33,792 nucleotides of DNA from a virus: positions 1-33,792 of the IMG/VR virus record IMGVR_UViG_3300045999_004987. One strand, 5' to 3'. The position numbers and the translations under genes are program-made. Each line of letters starts with the position of its first letter. Position 1 is the first letter of the stretch. Below are positions 6,754-13,769 of the stretch, piece after piece. The notes under the pieces are model-generated. The model saw only the letters and a list, made by a program, of their open reading frames with translations. It was not told the origin of the DNA and made no database searches.

Positions 6754-7659
6754 TTAAGACAATCCGGGGCCGTATGCGGCGATCTCGTTACCGAAACCAT
6801 ACTGTGCGCCCGCGAAGAACTTCGCTGAGAAGCGTACGTTCTCTTCTGCGAATTGCTCCATGTCAACAACTTGTATATTGTTGTAGTCGCTCTCCACGTT
6901 TGTTCCCCACCAAAGGTTTGACTTTTGTGCCGCGATCATAACGTTGTCAGGCATGCCTGGGCATATTGCGATGTCATAGATACCCATGAACGTTGGGGCA
7001 ACTGCTGCACCGTTGTAGGTATACCATCCGTTACCCGTTGCAACGTTTGCTTGACGGTAAAGATGGAATGCCTTTTGGTTCATGTACACAAGTGGCTTCT
7101 CAATCGAGTTCTCGACTGCTGTTGGAATTTCGGCAAGTAGCAACTCGATCTTTGCAATGATGTTTGAAACTGTCAAAGCCACGGGCGAGGCAACAAAGTT
7201 TACTGTGTTGTCTGCGTCAATCAAAGTAATCAACCCGTCATACTGGCCAGTCGTTCCATTGACACCGCTCCACATAATTGTTTCGTTGATTTGCGCGATC
7301 TTACCGATCATCTCTTGCACGAGTGCCTCTTGCAAGTTTGTTGGAAGGTCGCCGTTCTGTGCTGCGCGAGCATCCCAATCTGTCAAGAAATCCTTTTTGC
7401 AGAGTTGCAATTGCACTTGGAATTTCTCCAAGGTCAATATGCGCTCGTCGATTGTTACCGTGTTGGTCGGCGTAAAGTCGCACGTAGCGGCGGCAAAGGA
7501 ATTGATGTTTGTTGTCAAACGCTTTACGACTTGCTTGTAGTCGATGTTTGGTTTGATGGTTACGAACTGTGTTGAACTGTTCGCGAGTACGGCGGCAAGA
7601 AGGTAATTACCCGCTTCTTTACCTGCGTAGGTTGTTGTTAGTGAAGTAGTTGTTGGCAT
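6754..7659 (-). CDS. Major capsid protein
   Basis: The 301-aa protein has the features of an HK97-fold major capsid protein of Bacteroidota phages: an N-terminal arm (MPTTTSLTTTYAGKEAG), a middle part with a WSGVNGTTGQYDGLI loop, a PLVYMNQKAFHLYRQ segment, and a C-terminal strand with SAKFFAGAQYGFGNEIAAY. It is encoded next to a scaffold-like gene and followed by a stable hairpin. A very similar order (scaffold, capsid, small proteins, portal) is common, although portal usually precedes capsid. No cleavage site is obvious, but a prohead protease gene lies elsewhere in the genome. Confidence 0.88.
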   Translation of the reverse strand: MPTTTSLTTTYAGKEAGNYLLAAVLANSSTQFVTIKPNIDYKQVVKRLTTNINSFAAATCDFTPTNTVTIDERILTLEKFQVQLQLCKKDFLTDWDARAAQNGDLPTNLQEALVQEMIGKIAQINETIMWSGVNGTTGQYDGLITLIDADNTVNFVASPVALTVSNIIAKIELLLAEIPTAVENSIEKPLVYMNQKAFHLYRQANVATGNGWYTYNGAAVAPTFMGIYDIAICPGMPDNVMIAAQKSNLWWGTNVESDYNNIQVVDMEQFAEENVRFSAKFFAGAQYGFGNEIAAYGPGLS

Positions 7660-7679
7660 TTTTTATTGTAAAGTTTTGT

Positions 7680-8279
7680 TTAATTTGCTGATTGTTTGCG
7701 AAGTTTTTCAAGGTTGAAGTTCACCTTTTCGGCGTACGTCATTTCGGTGTATGGCTTTTCAGTTTTTTCAACCGCAAGTTTTGTTTTGTCCTTTGCGGAA
7801 GCGACGGCTGGTGTTGCTTTCAATGCCGTGATTTGCTTGCTCAGTTCGGTAACCTTACCCTCGGCTGTTACTGCCTTGGTGTTGGCTGCTGCGAGTGCTT
7901 CCTCGCTTGCGGCAAGTTTGCCCTCGATCTCGGCAAGGCGGCTTGATAGTGCTTCGATTACTTTGGTAACCTCTTCGCCCATCTCAACCTCTTCCTCTTC
8001 CATTGGCTTCATTTCGGTAACAATGCCGTTCTCACCGATTACGATGGTTGAACCGTCCTCCATTGCGTACTCACCCGCAGGGGCGAATATCTCGTTACCA
8101 TCTGCATCGACGGTGTACACCTCAACGCCTACTGCGAATGCTTCGGCGGGTGTTGACATTACTTGGCCGTCGGCTGTGTTGGCAGAGGCAAGCATCTCCT
8201 TTTTTTCTTCACCAAGGTTGATGGCCTTAAGGCCGACCTTCGCGAGGATAGCGTTTACTTGTTCTTGAATTTTTGACAT
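7680..8279 (-). CDS. Scaffolding-type protein
   Basis: The 199-aa product is acidic and helical: an N-terminal part with AFAPAGEYAMEDGSTIVI-like beta turns, an acidic patch (EEEEVEMGEE), a long coiled coil (about 105-150, Ala/Glu/Lys rich) and a basic tail (FNLEKLRKQ). Acidic coiled-coil proteins just upstream of the capsid gene are usually scaffolds that are later removed by the prohead protease. The ATG at 8279 was preferred over a TTG two codons upstream. It is the first gene of the leftward capsid block, 18 bp from a palindromic operator-like site. Confidence 0.72.
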   Translation of the reverse strand: MSKIQEQVNAILAKVGLKAINLGEEKKEMLASANTADGQVMSTPAEAFAVGVEVYTVDADGNEIFAPAGEYAMEDGSTIVIGENGIVTEMKPMEEEEVEMGEEVTKVIEALSSRLAEIEGKLAASEEALAAANTKAVTAEGKVTELSKQITALKATPAVASAKDKTKLAVEKTEKPYTEMTYAEKVNFNLEKLRKQSAN

Positions 8280-8297
8280 TTGCAATAGTTTTCCTAA

Positions 8298-8314
8298 AAT
8301 AGAATCATTCTAAA
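8298..8314. promoter_or_regulatory. Palindromic operator-like site B
   Basis: AATAGAATCATTCTAAA keeps the core TAGAA-TCA-TTCTA of the 17-bp palindrome found at 715, 17066 and 27081; the outer left arm is degenerate. It lies between the divergent scaffold gene (minus) and the 8393 gene (plus), 46 bp before the plus-strand -7 box. Confidence 0.68.
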
Positions 8315-8338
8315 TATTAGGCTAAAAGCAAAATAATT

Positions 8339-8368
8339 TTGACAGAGTATGTTTTATTTGTATGTTTG
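8339..8368 (+). promoter_or_regulatory. Bacteroidota-type promoter for the accessory unit
   Basis: TTG (8339-8341) and TATGTTTG (8361-8368) are 19 bp apart, the ideal spacing for Bacteroidota promoters. The leader ends in AAACACAATG. Confidence 0.78.
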
Positions 8369-8392
8369 CCAAACCATTAAAACACAAACACA

Positions 8393-8668
8393 ATGAAAAA
8401 ACCACCAAAGAACACCTACGAATTCAACGTAGACGGCAAGCGTTTCTACGCACGTGTATTTAACATGGGCAACAAGCCCGAGCCGAGCGATTGGCTTAGC
8501 GTGGCGAGGTCTCGTGTGATACTTGAATTAAAAGACCAGTTAACCGTTTGCGAAGAGCAGCTCTCGAAACAAAAAAAGGAATTGCACGATTGGAAGGTAG
8601 CTTGCTTTTGCTTTGCCCTGCTTATGTGTGTGTTTGCTATTGTTACCGCTGATCTTTTAATGCCATGA
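8393..8668 (+). CDS. Small membrane-anchored protein, 91 aa
   Basis: Residues 1-40 are polar, 45-65 form a coiled coil (LKDQLTVCEEQLSKQKKEL), and 68-88 form one membrane helix (VACFCFALLMCVFAIVTA). The protein therefore likely sits in the membrane with its N-terminal part on the cytoplasmic side. It is the first gene of its unit and overlaps the next gene by ATGA. A superinfection-control or spanin-like role can be imagined, but nothing in the sequence proves either. Confidence 0.75.
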   Translation: MKKPPKNTYEFNVDGKRFYARVFNMGNKPEPSDWLSVARSRVILELKDQLTVCEEQLSKQKKELHDWKVACFCFALLMCVFAIVTADLLMP

Positions 8669-9489
8669 GCCATTGCATAGTTACTGCTCTCAACGAGCGT
8701 CCCGCGATTAGTCGGGTAATGATTAACTGCGCGAACCGTTTGAACCTAAAAGTATTCGCTGGCGTGCATTGCGATTCGGACGCGGCGGTTGTTCAAGATT
8801 ATGCCCATGAGCATGAATTGTTTTGGGCGACTAACGATCCGTCCGCAAAGTTTAACAAGGCTTTGTTTCTCGCATACGAAGCGGGCTACGATCACTTCGT
8901 TATTATGGGCGACGATGATAGCGTGAGCGATGCCGTTTTGGGTGAGCACGATCACGCGGGCTTCTCTCGCAACCACTACGTTGACACGCACACGGGCTCC
9001 ATTGGTCTTCACGACTACACGCGCAAGCATAGCTATCCTAAAGTAATCGGAGCGGGTAGAGTGTTATCACGCAAGGCGGTTGAAGATACGTGTTTCGATG
9101 TAAGAGCGGAAGTTATTCGAGATCACGACGACCCGCATTTAGGTTGGAGGGTTGGTAGCAAGTTGCATCTACCATTTAGTGTAGCCAAAATGTTTGAGCG
9201 GTTGGGCGTTGTGAAGATCACAAGCACTGACTACATTGGCTTGTGGCCCCCAAACTTGAAACGAGGCATGGATTGGCGGGCTGACTACCGTTTAATTGCA
9301 AGCGGGTACACACCTCATCTGATCGATAAGCACGACCAACGCGTACACGTAACCGATGTAAAGAGCAGCGTTAACATTTGGCCCTATTCGATTCTCGAAA
9401 AGGATTTATCGGACGCTACAATTAACGACGCGACTTGGTTTATGGATGAAGGCGAGAAAGAATATTTACTATTTTTGATTAAACACTAA
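8665..9489 (+). CDS. Glycosyltransferase-like protein (GT-A fold)
   Basis: The 274-aa product starts with a nucleotide-sugar-type beta strand (SHCIVTALNERPAISRVM), has KFNKALFLAYEAGYDHFVIMG followed by DDD (DxD-type metal site, near residue 92), and later GAGRVLSRKAVEDT and DHDDPHLGWRVG, the usual acceptor-side acidic block. It shares the order KFN, then GDDD or GADD, with the 32383 gene, so they may be distant paralogues. Phage enzymes like this may modify the host surface glycan or virion parts. The donor and acceptor cannot be told from the sequence. Confidence 0.7.
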   Translation: MSHCIVTALNERPAISRVMINCANRLNLKVFAGVHCDSDAAVVQDYAHEHELFWATNDPSAKFNKALFLAYEAGYDHFVIMGDDDSVSDAVLGEHDHAGFSRNHYVDTHTGSIGLHDYTRKHSYPKVIGAGRVLSRKAVEDTCFDVRAEVIRDHDDPHLGWRVGSKLHLPFSVAKMFERLGVVKITSTDYIGLWPPNLKRGMDWRADYRLIASGYTPHLIDKHDQRVHVTDVKSSVNIWPYSILEKDLSDATINDATWFMDEGEKEYLLFLIKH

Positions 9490-9502
9490 ACACAAATAAA
9501 CA

Positions 9503-9748
9503 ATGAAACACCAACTAACTCAAAAAGAATGGAACGACAAGCGAGATGCGTTCTTGTGTGCGATTATTCAAGGTTCTATAATTAGGGATGGCAATTATGG
9601 CTTTAATGGAGCGATTGATGTAACTAACACACTCACCTCCCAACTTTACGAAGTGGTAGACCAAATTCCTGACGTCGGGAAAAAGGCCATTCGCGCCACC
9701 CCCGAACAGTTAAGAGAGTGGTTTCCTAGTGCTTATGATAATAAATAA
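9503..9748 (+). CDS. Hypothetical protein, 81 aa
   Basis: A small soluble protein with no recognised family. Residues 1-25 are helical and polar, followed by GNYGFNGAIDVTNTLTSQLYEVV and an RATPEQLREWFP tail. It starts 13 bp after the glycosyltransferase-like gene behind an A-rich leader (AAATAAACAATG). It is the last ordinary phage gene before the AT-rich cassette-like region. Confidence 0.72.
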   Translation: MKHQLTQKEWNDKRDAFLCAIIQGSIIRDGNYGFNGAIDVTNTLTSQLYEVVDQIPDVGKKAIRATPEQLREWFPSAYDNK

Positions 9749-9749
9749 A

Positions 9750-10496
9750 ATGAACAATGTAAAAACAGAACCAATGGTGAAGCACAGTAACCAAGTTCAC
9801 ACAACAACGGATTACTTTCTATTTAAACCAATTGAAGGTAACAGAAACAAAAACCTATTGCACATCAATAGGTTAAAAAAATCAATGGCGGAAACTTACT
9901 TATTTACGGTTATTATAGTAAATGAAAAGTATGAAATCATTGATGGGCAACACCGATTTGATGTAATACAGGAGTTGAAACTACCACTAAATTACATTGT
10001 TTGCAATGGTTATGGACTTAACGAAGTTCACATTCTAAACCAAAATTCAAAGACTTGGAATGCTGATGATTACTTAACGGGCTATTCTAATTTAGGAAAC
10101 AAAAACTATTTACAATACAAAAAATTTAAAGACAAATATCAGTTTGGTCATAACGAATGTATGGCAATGTTAACAGGTGTAAATACTGGTGGCGGAAGCA
10201 TTTTTGAAGATTTTAAAAATGGTAATTTTAAAATAACTCACATTGAAGATGCTGAACAAAAAGCTGAAAAAATTTGGTTATTTAAAGATATTTATGATGG
10301 CTTTAAAAGAAGGGCTTTTGTTTACGCAATGCTCTATTTATTTGACAAGCCGCAATTTGAATTTACAGAATTTTTGCAAAAGGCAAAAAATCAACCATCT
10401 GTACTTACAGATTGCAACGATAGCAAGCAATACGTTTCTTTAATTGAGGAAATATACAATTACCGCAGACGTGAAAAGGTTAATCTTAGATACTAA
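9750..10496 (+). CDS. ParB/sulfiredoxin-like domain protein
   Basis: The 248-aa protein contains the ParB N-terminal-type motif EIIDGQHRFDVIQELKLP (core DGQHRF at 65-70), preceded by a strand VIIVNEKY and an N-terminal FKPIEGNRNKN segment. Single-domain proteins of this fold include nucleases and NTP-binding proteins linked to partition or defence. The C-terminal 150 residues are helical, rich in Lys, Phe and Asn and of unknown role. It is in the first block of the cassette-like array and ends 44 bp before an attC-like site. The start at 9750 avoids overlap with the previous gene. AT-rich codon use suggests recent transfer. Confidence 0.72.
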   Translation: MNNVKTEPMVKHSNQVHTTTDYFLFKPIEGNRNKNLLHINRLKKSMAETYLFTVIIVNEKYEIIDGQHRFDVIQELKLPLNYIVCNGYGLNEVHILNQNSKTWNADDYLTGYSNLGNKNYLQYKKFKDKYQFGHNECMAMLTGVNTGGGSIFEDFKNGNFKITHIEDAEQKAEKIWLFKDIYDGFKRRAFVYAMLYLFDKPQFEFTEFLQKAKNQPSVLTDCNDSKQYVSLIEEIYNYRRREKVNLRY

Positions 10497-10540
10497 TTTT
10501 ATGGTGGTATGTCAGTCGGCTTGTGTGTCGGCTGGCATTA

Positions 10541-10671
10541 CTGCTAACGATAGGGCTTTGCGATGTGTGGGAATAGTAGCACCACAGACCAATAATAGCA
10601 CTAAAGCATCATAGAAGTACGATGCTGAATATAAGTATTCTGGCCACATATTGCAAAGCCCCTTGTTATAT
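10541..10671. other. attC-like recombination site 1
   Basis: Two long arms can pair: 10545-10570 starts TAACGATAGGGCTTTGC and 10644-10668 ends GCAAAGCCCCTTGTTA. They match except for small bulges, and enclose a 73-nt loop with its own small hairpin (AGCATC/GATGCT). The right end CTTG-TTATAT fits the R' core G^TTRRRY loosely. Extra-helical bases between the boxes are a mark of folded attC sites. Confidence 0.75.
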
Positions 10672-10707
10672 GTTGTGCTTTTTTATTGGGGTTAAAAATT
10701 ATTAAAA

Positions 10708-10932
10708 ATGGGATTAACATCAAACAAAACAGCAAACTCAAAAGAACTTTTTAAACATTCTTTTGATTTAATGCAGCTTTTAAAGCAGAAGCTAATTACA
10801 GTAGAAGAGGCTAAGGCACAAGCAAATTTGCTTAAACAGTCTAATAATATTCTACGTTATGAACTAGATCGAGCCGTAGCAGAAAAGAAATTCGATAACC
10901 TTAATATAAGAGAAATAGAAGACAATGAATAA
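10708..10932 (+). CDS. Cassette ORF, 74 aa, helical
   Basis: This small protein is almost all helical and coiled-coil-like (KELFKHSFDLMQLLKQK, EEAKAQANLLKQSNN), with an acidic tail. I do not recognise it. It lies just inside the second cassette, 37 bp past the recombination core, as is usual for the first ORF of a cassette, and its stop overlaps the start of the next ORF by 8 bases. The two probably act together; a regulator or antitoxin-like role is possible but not supported by a motif. Confidence 0.68.
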   Translation: MGLTSNKTANSKELFKHSFDLMQLLKQKLITVEEAKAQANLLKQSNNILRYELDRAVAEKKFDNLNIREIEDNE

Positions 10933-11419
10933 TCTTTTTTATAACAACTCATTGCTTTCAAAACTTTGCGAACTACTTGATGAAATTTCAGATAATGAGG
11001 ATAAAGAAGTAATTGCAAAAATTATAAAAAAGCAAATGCCAAAAAAAACAAAATATAGTTTTTCATTGGATGAACTTTCTAGTATTACAAAAAATGATGC
11101 ATCTCATCATTCAGTAGGTGTAAGAAAATCAAAATTATTTGCAACTGAATATTTATACTCACTTTATAAAATAGACTTTGAATTTTCATATAAAGAAGAT
11201 GGCATTTTAGAAGATTTAATGTTTAACAAATGGAATGATATTATTGAAAAAATGACTGATGATTTTCAAATAACAAGGGCTTTGATTTACAAAACTATTC
11301 CTTTTGAAATTAGAATAGAAAGTATTGAAGCGTTTGACTTATATGTTACCAATGTATTCATAGAGGAATATTTGAAAATAAAAAAAGAGTATGACTTGTT
11401 GAGTGCTGTCACAGCATAG
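10925..11419 (+). CDS. Cassette ORF, 164 aa, unknown
   Basis: The product is very rich in Lys, Ile, Asn and Glu, mainly helical, with a central SFSLDELSSITKNDASHH and two Phe/Tyr-rich stretches. No enzyme motif is visible. The start overlaps the previous ORF by 8 bases and the stop is 2 bases before the R''-type core ATATAAC, so coding sequence fills the cassette as is typical. It may be a partner of the 74-aa protein. Confidence 0.68.
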   Translation: MNNLFYNNSLLSKLCELLDEISDNEDKEVIAKIIKKQMPKKTKYSFSLDELSSITKNDASHHSVGVRKSKLFATEYLYSLYKIDFEFSYKEDGILEDLMFNKWNDIIEKMTDDFQITRALIYKTIPFEIRIESIEAFDLYVTNVFIEEYLKIKKEYDLLSAVTA

Positions 11420-11420
11420 C

Positions 11421-11553
11421 ATATAACGTTTCGGGTATTGCCGAAGGTGGGGCATTAAACCACTAAAGTTAATTAAAAGTACAAAAGATGAATATAGATA
11501 CAAAAGTTTATAGAAAGCACGAAAGCCCCACTTTTGGCAATACCTTGTTAGGT
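11421..11553. other. attC-like recombination site 2
   Basis: The left arm (11424-11453) reads TAACGTTTCGGGTATTGCC and on to GGTGGGGC. The right arm (11525-11550) runs from GCCCCACTTTTGGCAATACC to TTGTTA and is its near-perfect complement. The last 7 bases, GTTAGGT, match the integron core GTTRRRY exactly, and ATATAAC opens the site. Arms enclose a 71-nt loop. Size (133 bp) is within the known attC range. Confidence 0.8.
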
Positions 11554-11583
11554 GCAGTGCCTTTGGTGTCGGAAGTGTATTTA

Positions 11584-12213
11584 ATGGATAACATCGAATT
11601 AATGAAACATTACCCTGATAAATACTTCGATTTGGCTGTGGTTGACCCACCTTATGGAATTGGTGAGGATGGGGCAAGTAGTCACAGCAGGGGCAAGTTT
11701 GCAAAACCAACATTTTACACTCCTAAAAATTGGGATAAAGAACCGCCACCACTTGAATACTTTTATGAACTATTTAGAGTATCTAAAAATCAAATTGTAT
11801 GGGGTGCAAATCACTTTATTAGTCGTATGCCTTATGATAGTAGCTGCTGGATAATTTGGGATAAAGAGAATGGCGAAAATGATTTTGCTGATTGTGAAAT
11901 GGCTTGGGCTTCATTTGGAACTGCGGTAAGACGTTTTAAATTTCGCTGGGCTGGAATGCTACAAGGCAATATGAAAGACAAAGAAATTAGAATGCCCCCA
12001 ACTCAAAAACCTGTGGCACTTTATGATTTTATTTATTCAAGATACGCTACTGAAGGAATGAAAATTTTAGATACTCACTTGGGTAGTGGTTCAAGTAGAA
12101 TAAGTGCCAACAAAAACAAATTACACTTTGTAGGTTGTGAAATTGATGAGGAATACTTTAACAAACAAAATAAAAGATATGAGGAATTTGTCAGTCAGGC
12201 TCGTTTATGGTAA
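11584..12213 (+). CDS. DNA methyltransferase, beta class (N6-adenine or N4-cytosine)
   Basis: The 209-aa product has motif IV DPPYGIG (from residue 21) before the SAM-binding motif LDTHLGSGSS (162-171), preceded by TQKPVAL (140-146); this order defines the beta class. The region between is short and would hold the target recognition part. No restriction nuclease is adjacent, so it is a solitary enzyme that could protect phage DNA from host restriction. The frame is open from an ATG at 11488, but that start lies inside the attC-like arm; MDNIELMKHYPDKYFDL is a typical start for the family. It is the third cassette. Confidence 0.88.
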   Translation: MDNIELMKHYPDKYFDLAVVDPPYGIGEDGASSHSRGKFAKPTFYTPKNWDKEPPPLEYFYELFRVSKNQIVWGANHFISRMPYDSSCWIIWDKENGENDFADCEMAWASFGTAVRRFKFRWAGMLQGNMKDKEIRMPPTQKPVALYDFIYSRYATEGMKILDTHLGSGSSRISANKNKLHFVGCEIDEEYFNKQNKRYEEFVSQARLW

Positions 12214-12223
12214 GCGGTCTGTT

Positions 12224-12244
12224 GGCATTGCACCTAACTCCTTG
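12224..12244. other. Collapsed attC-like site 3
   Basis: GGCATTGCACCTAAC (12224-12238) is complementary, with one mismatch, to the start of the same cassette (GTTAGGTGCAGTGCC, 11547-11561). It is followed at once by TCCTTG, the right end of the other two sites, so the hairpin body is missing. What follows (CTAACC) probably is the original phage sequence. Confidence 0.6.
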
Positions 12245-12276
12245 CTAACCGCACCTGCATAAAATGAAGTACAAAG

Positions 12277-12299
12277 CACCTCCACACGGGGGTGTTTTT
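12277..12299 (+). terminator. Rho-independent terminator before rusA
   Basis: A 7-bp stem CACCTCC/GGGGGTG with a 4-base loop is followed by five T, G and four T. It ends the accessory unit that carries the cassettes and shows that the longer rusA reading frame start (12264) is wrong. Confidence 0.78.
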
Positions 12300-12314
12300 G
12301 TTTTACATTGCACC

Positions 12315-12641
12315 ATGCAAAAAGTAGAAGTAAAGCCGATTTCAGTGAACACCGCGTGGAAAGGGAGGCGGTTTAAAAGCAATGCCTACAAAGCATTCGA
12401 GTACCATTGCTTGATGGCATTAAAGCCCGTAAAGATACCCGACGGCCAGCTATGCGTGTACTTCGTGTTTGCGTTCTCAAACGATGCGCAAGACATTGAC
12501 AACTCGGTGAAGATGTGCATGGATATTCTCCAGAAGAAACACGGATTCAATGACAAGCGGGTATCGCGGTTGGTGGTTGACAAAGTAATTGTGCCCAAGG
12601 GTAAAGAGCATTGGTGTTACTCGATAACGGAAAACAAATAG
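12315..12641 (+). CDS. rusA: RusA-type Holliday junction resolvase
   Basis: The 108-aa protein has the RusA core FAFSNDAQDIDNSVKMCMD: acidic residues at 60 and 62, Lys66 and Asp70, followed by GFNDKRV with Asp80. These match the metal-binding Asp residues and Lys of RusA, a dimeric endonuclease that cuts branched DNA before packaging. The start at 12315 (MQKVEVKPIS) is preferred because an upstream in-frame ATG would place a terminator hairpin in the coding region. Length is near the family norm of about 120. Confidence 0.88.
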   Translation: MQKVEVKPISVNTAWKGRRFKSNAYKAFEYHCLMALKPVKIPDGQLCVYFVFAFSNDAQDIDNSVKMCMDILQKKHGFNDKRVSRLVVDKVIVPKGKEHWCYSITENK

Positions 12642-12664
12642 CCCCACTTTTCAGCAGGGCTATT
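12637..12664 (-). terminator. Terminator at the convergent end of rusA and the secreted protein gene
   Basis: The 8-bp stem AATAGCCC/GGGCTATT is followed on the minus strand by TGTTTTCC, so it would mainly end the leftward unit. It overlaps the rusA stop. Confidence 0.55.
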
Positions 12665-12715
12665 CGACACAAATACACAAACAATAAACACACGACGAAT
12701 GTCGATGCGGTAAAG

Positions 12716-13756
12716 TTAATACATTTCTTTGTTCGGGTCTTGATCTTTTGCAGGCCAAAGATATCCACTACCTTGTGGCGTGTGGCCGTACTGATAAAAC
12801 AAGTGGTAACTCCTATACTCCTGTTGCTTGTGGTTAGCGGGTAGAAACTCCGCTTGGAGCATGATGTACACAGGCTTTCCGTTGTTTGGCGGGTAGGTAA
12901 ACGTGTGAGTGCTTGCGTCGAATCTACCAGTCGGCCCCGCTTGAATAGTCAACGTTTGTCCTTTCGGGTCTGTTCGCGGGTACTGCGTTATACTCGTTGC
13001 CCATGCGTCGATGGCTGCGTGACCTCCCGTTACTTTCGGCGTATCTCCATAAGTCCACCATCGCCATACAAAGTTTTGATCTGTCTTGCCCCAAGGCATT
13101 ATTAAGAATTCAATGTTTACTTCGTTCCAAGGCTTGCCATTGATTAGTGTGCGATTGTACGCAACTCCATTTTCCACTACGATATGAGGAAGGAATGATG
13201 TTAAGGTAGTCGCGGGGTTAAACTTGGATGCGTATTGGATCATAGGGTTATGACTATATCGCAACTCAAAACGTCCGTCGGGTAGTAAGGTAACGAAAAT
13301 GTCATGTGGTGGTATGTCTTGCCTTACCCCTTGCGGATCGGTGAACCTTATTCCTACCTTATGCCATTGCCAAGTGTTCCCTGTTCGGCCTTTGTATTGT
13401 AATTGCCCAGGCGCAGAGTTTACCGTTTCGATCAATTCGTTAAGTAAAGGTCTACCATGTGTAGCCGTGAACCTTCGCACCTCGGGAATATTCCTTCGTC
13501 TTTCGGTGAAGGTAGTGTCTCTTGATGTTTCGATCCAGCCTTGCGCGGTTAGCGTTCGGCGCACACGCACACGAGGAACGCGCTCGATCTTAACATAAGC
13601 GGGAACGATTGATTGATTTAGGCAGTAGTCCATTGACGCCTCGATGAGGTCTTGCGGTACGCCTGTGAGTTCTTCGTTAATCGTCGGCCATGCGGGCTGC
13701 GCGAATGATGCGACGACGAAGAACAACGCCGCGAGAATTGAAAATAATTTTTTCAT
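12716..13756 (-). CDS. Secreted protein with signal peptide, 346 aa
   Basis: Residues 1-20 are a clear signal peptide (MKKLFSILAALFFVVASFAQ) with the AxAQ-type cleavage site common in Bacteroidota. The mature part is Trp-, Pro- and Arg-rich and beta-looking, with IPPHDIFVTLLPDGRFELRY and a C-terminal WPAKDQDPNKEMY, but no T9SS sorting domain. Such a protein would be exported to the periplasm or beyond from an infected cell. It is transcribed after the 13770 gene, 13 bp away. I do not recognise a family; a lysis, superinfection-exclusion or host-interaction role is possible. Confidence 0.8.
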   Translation of the reverse strand: MKKLFSILAALFFVVASFAQPAWPTINEELTGVPQDLIEASMDYCLNQSIVPAYVKIERVPRVRVRRTLTAQGWIETSRDTTFTERRRNIPEVRRFTATHGRPLLNELIETVNSAPGQLQYKGRTGNTWQWHKVGIRFTDPQGVRQDIPPHDIFVTLLPDGRFELRYSHNPMIQYASKFNPATTLTSFLPHIVVENGVAYNRTLINGKPWNEVNIEFLIMPWGKTDQNFVWRWWTYGDTPKVTGGHAAIDAWATSITQYPRTDPKGQTLTIQAGPTGRFDASTHTFTYPPNNGKPVYIMLQAEFLPANHKQQEYRSYHLFYQYGHTPQGSGYLWPAKDQDPNKEMY

Positions 13757-13769
13757 TTTGATTTTGATT

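Larger units (their letters stand above)
9750..12244 (+). mobile_element. Integron-type gene cassette array (three cassettes, no integrase)
   Basis: Two complete attC-like sites (10541-10671, 11421-11553) and a collapsed third (12224-12244) follow three coding blocks: ParB-like gene, an ORF pair, and a methyltransferase. Each of the last two blocks begins with a core site (GTTATAT, GTTAGGT) whose complement opens its own terminal site (ATATAAC, ACCTAAC), as expected for cassettes that were once circles. The region is visibly richer in A and T than the phage genes on both sides. The left boundary of the first cassette is not clear, since no matching GTTAGC core is found upstream. Confidence 0.72.

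Noticed and set aside
7696-8268. Plus-strand open frame of 190 codons
   Set aside because: It is antisense to the scaffold gene, which is Ala/Glu-rich and leaves the complementary frame open by composition.
10541-10671. Ordinary transcription terminator instead of an attC-like site
   Set aside because: The arms are 25 bases long with a 73-base loop and no T run follows; core sequences at both ends fit recombination sites better.
11488-11583. Longer start for the methyltransferase at 11488
   Set aside because: The extension lies within the loop and right arm of the attC-like site 2, and the family normally starts near MDNIE with DPPY about 20 residues later.
12264-12314. Longer start for rusA at 12264
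   Set aside because: The extension includes a 7-bp terminator stem with a T run; the start at 12315 gives a normal RusA length.
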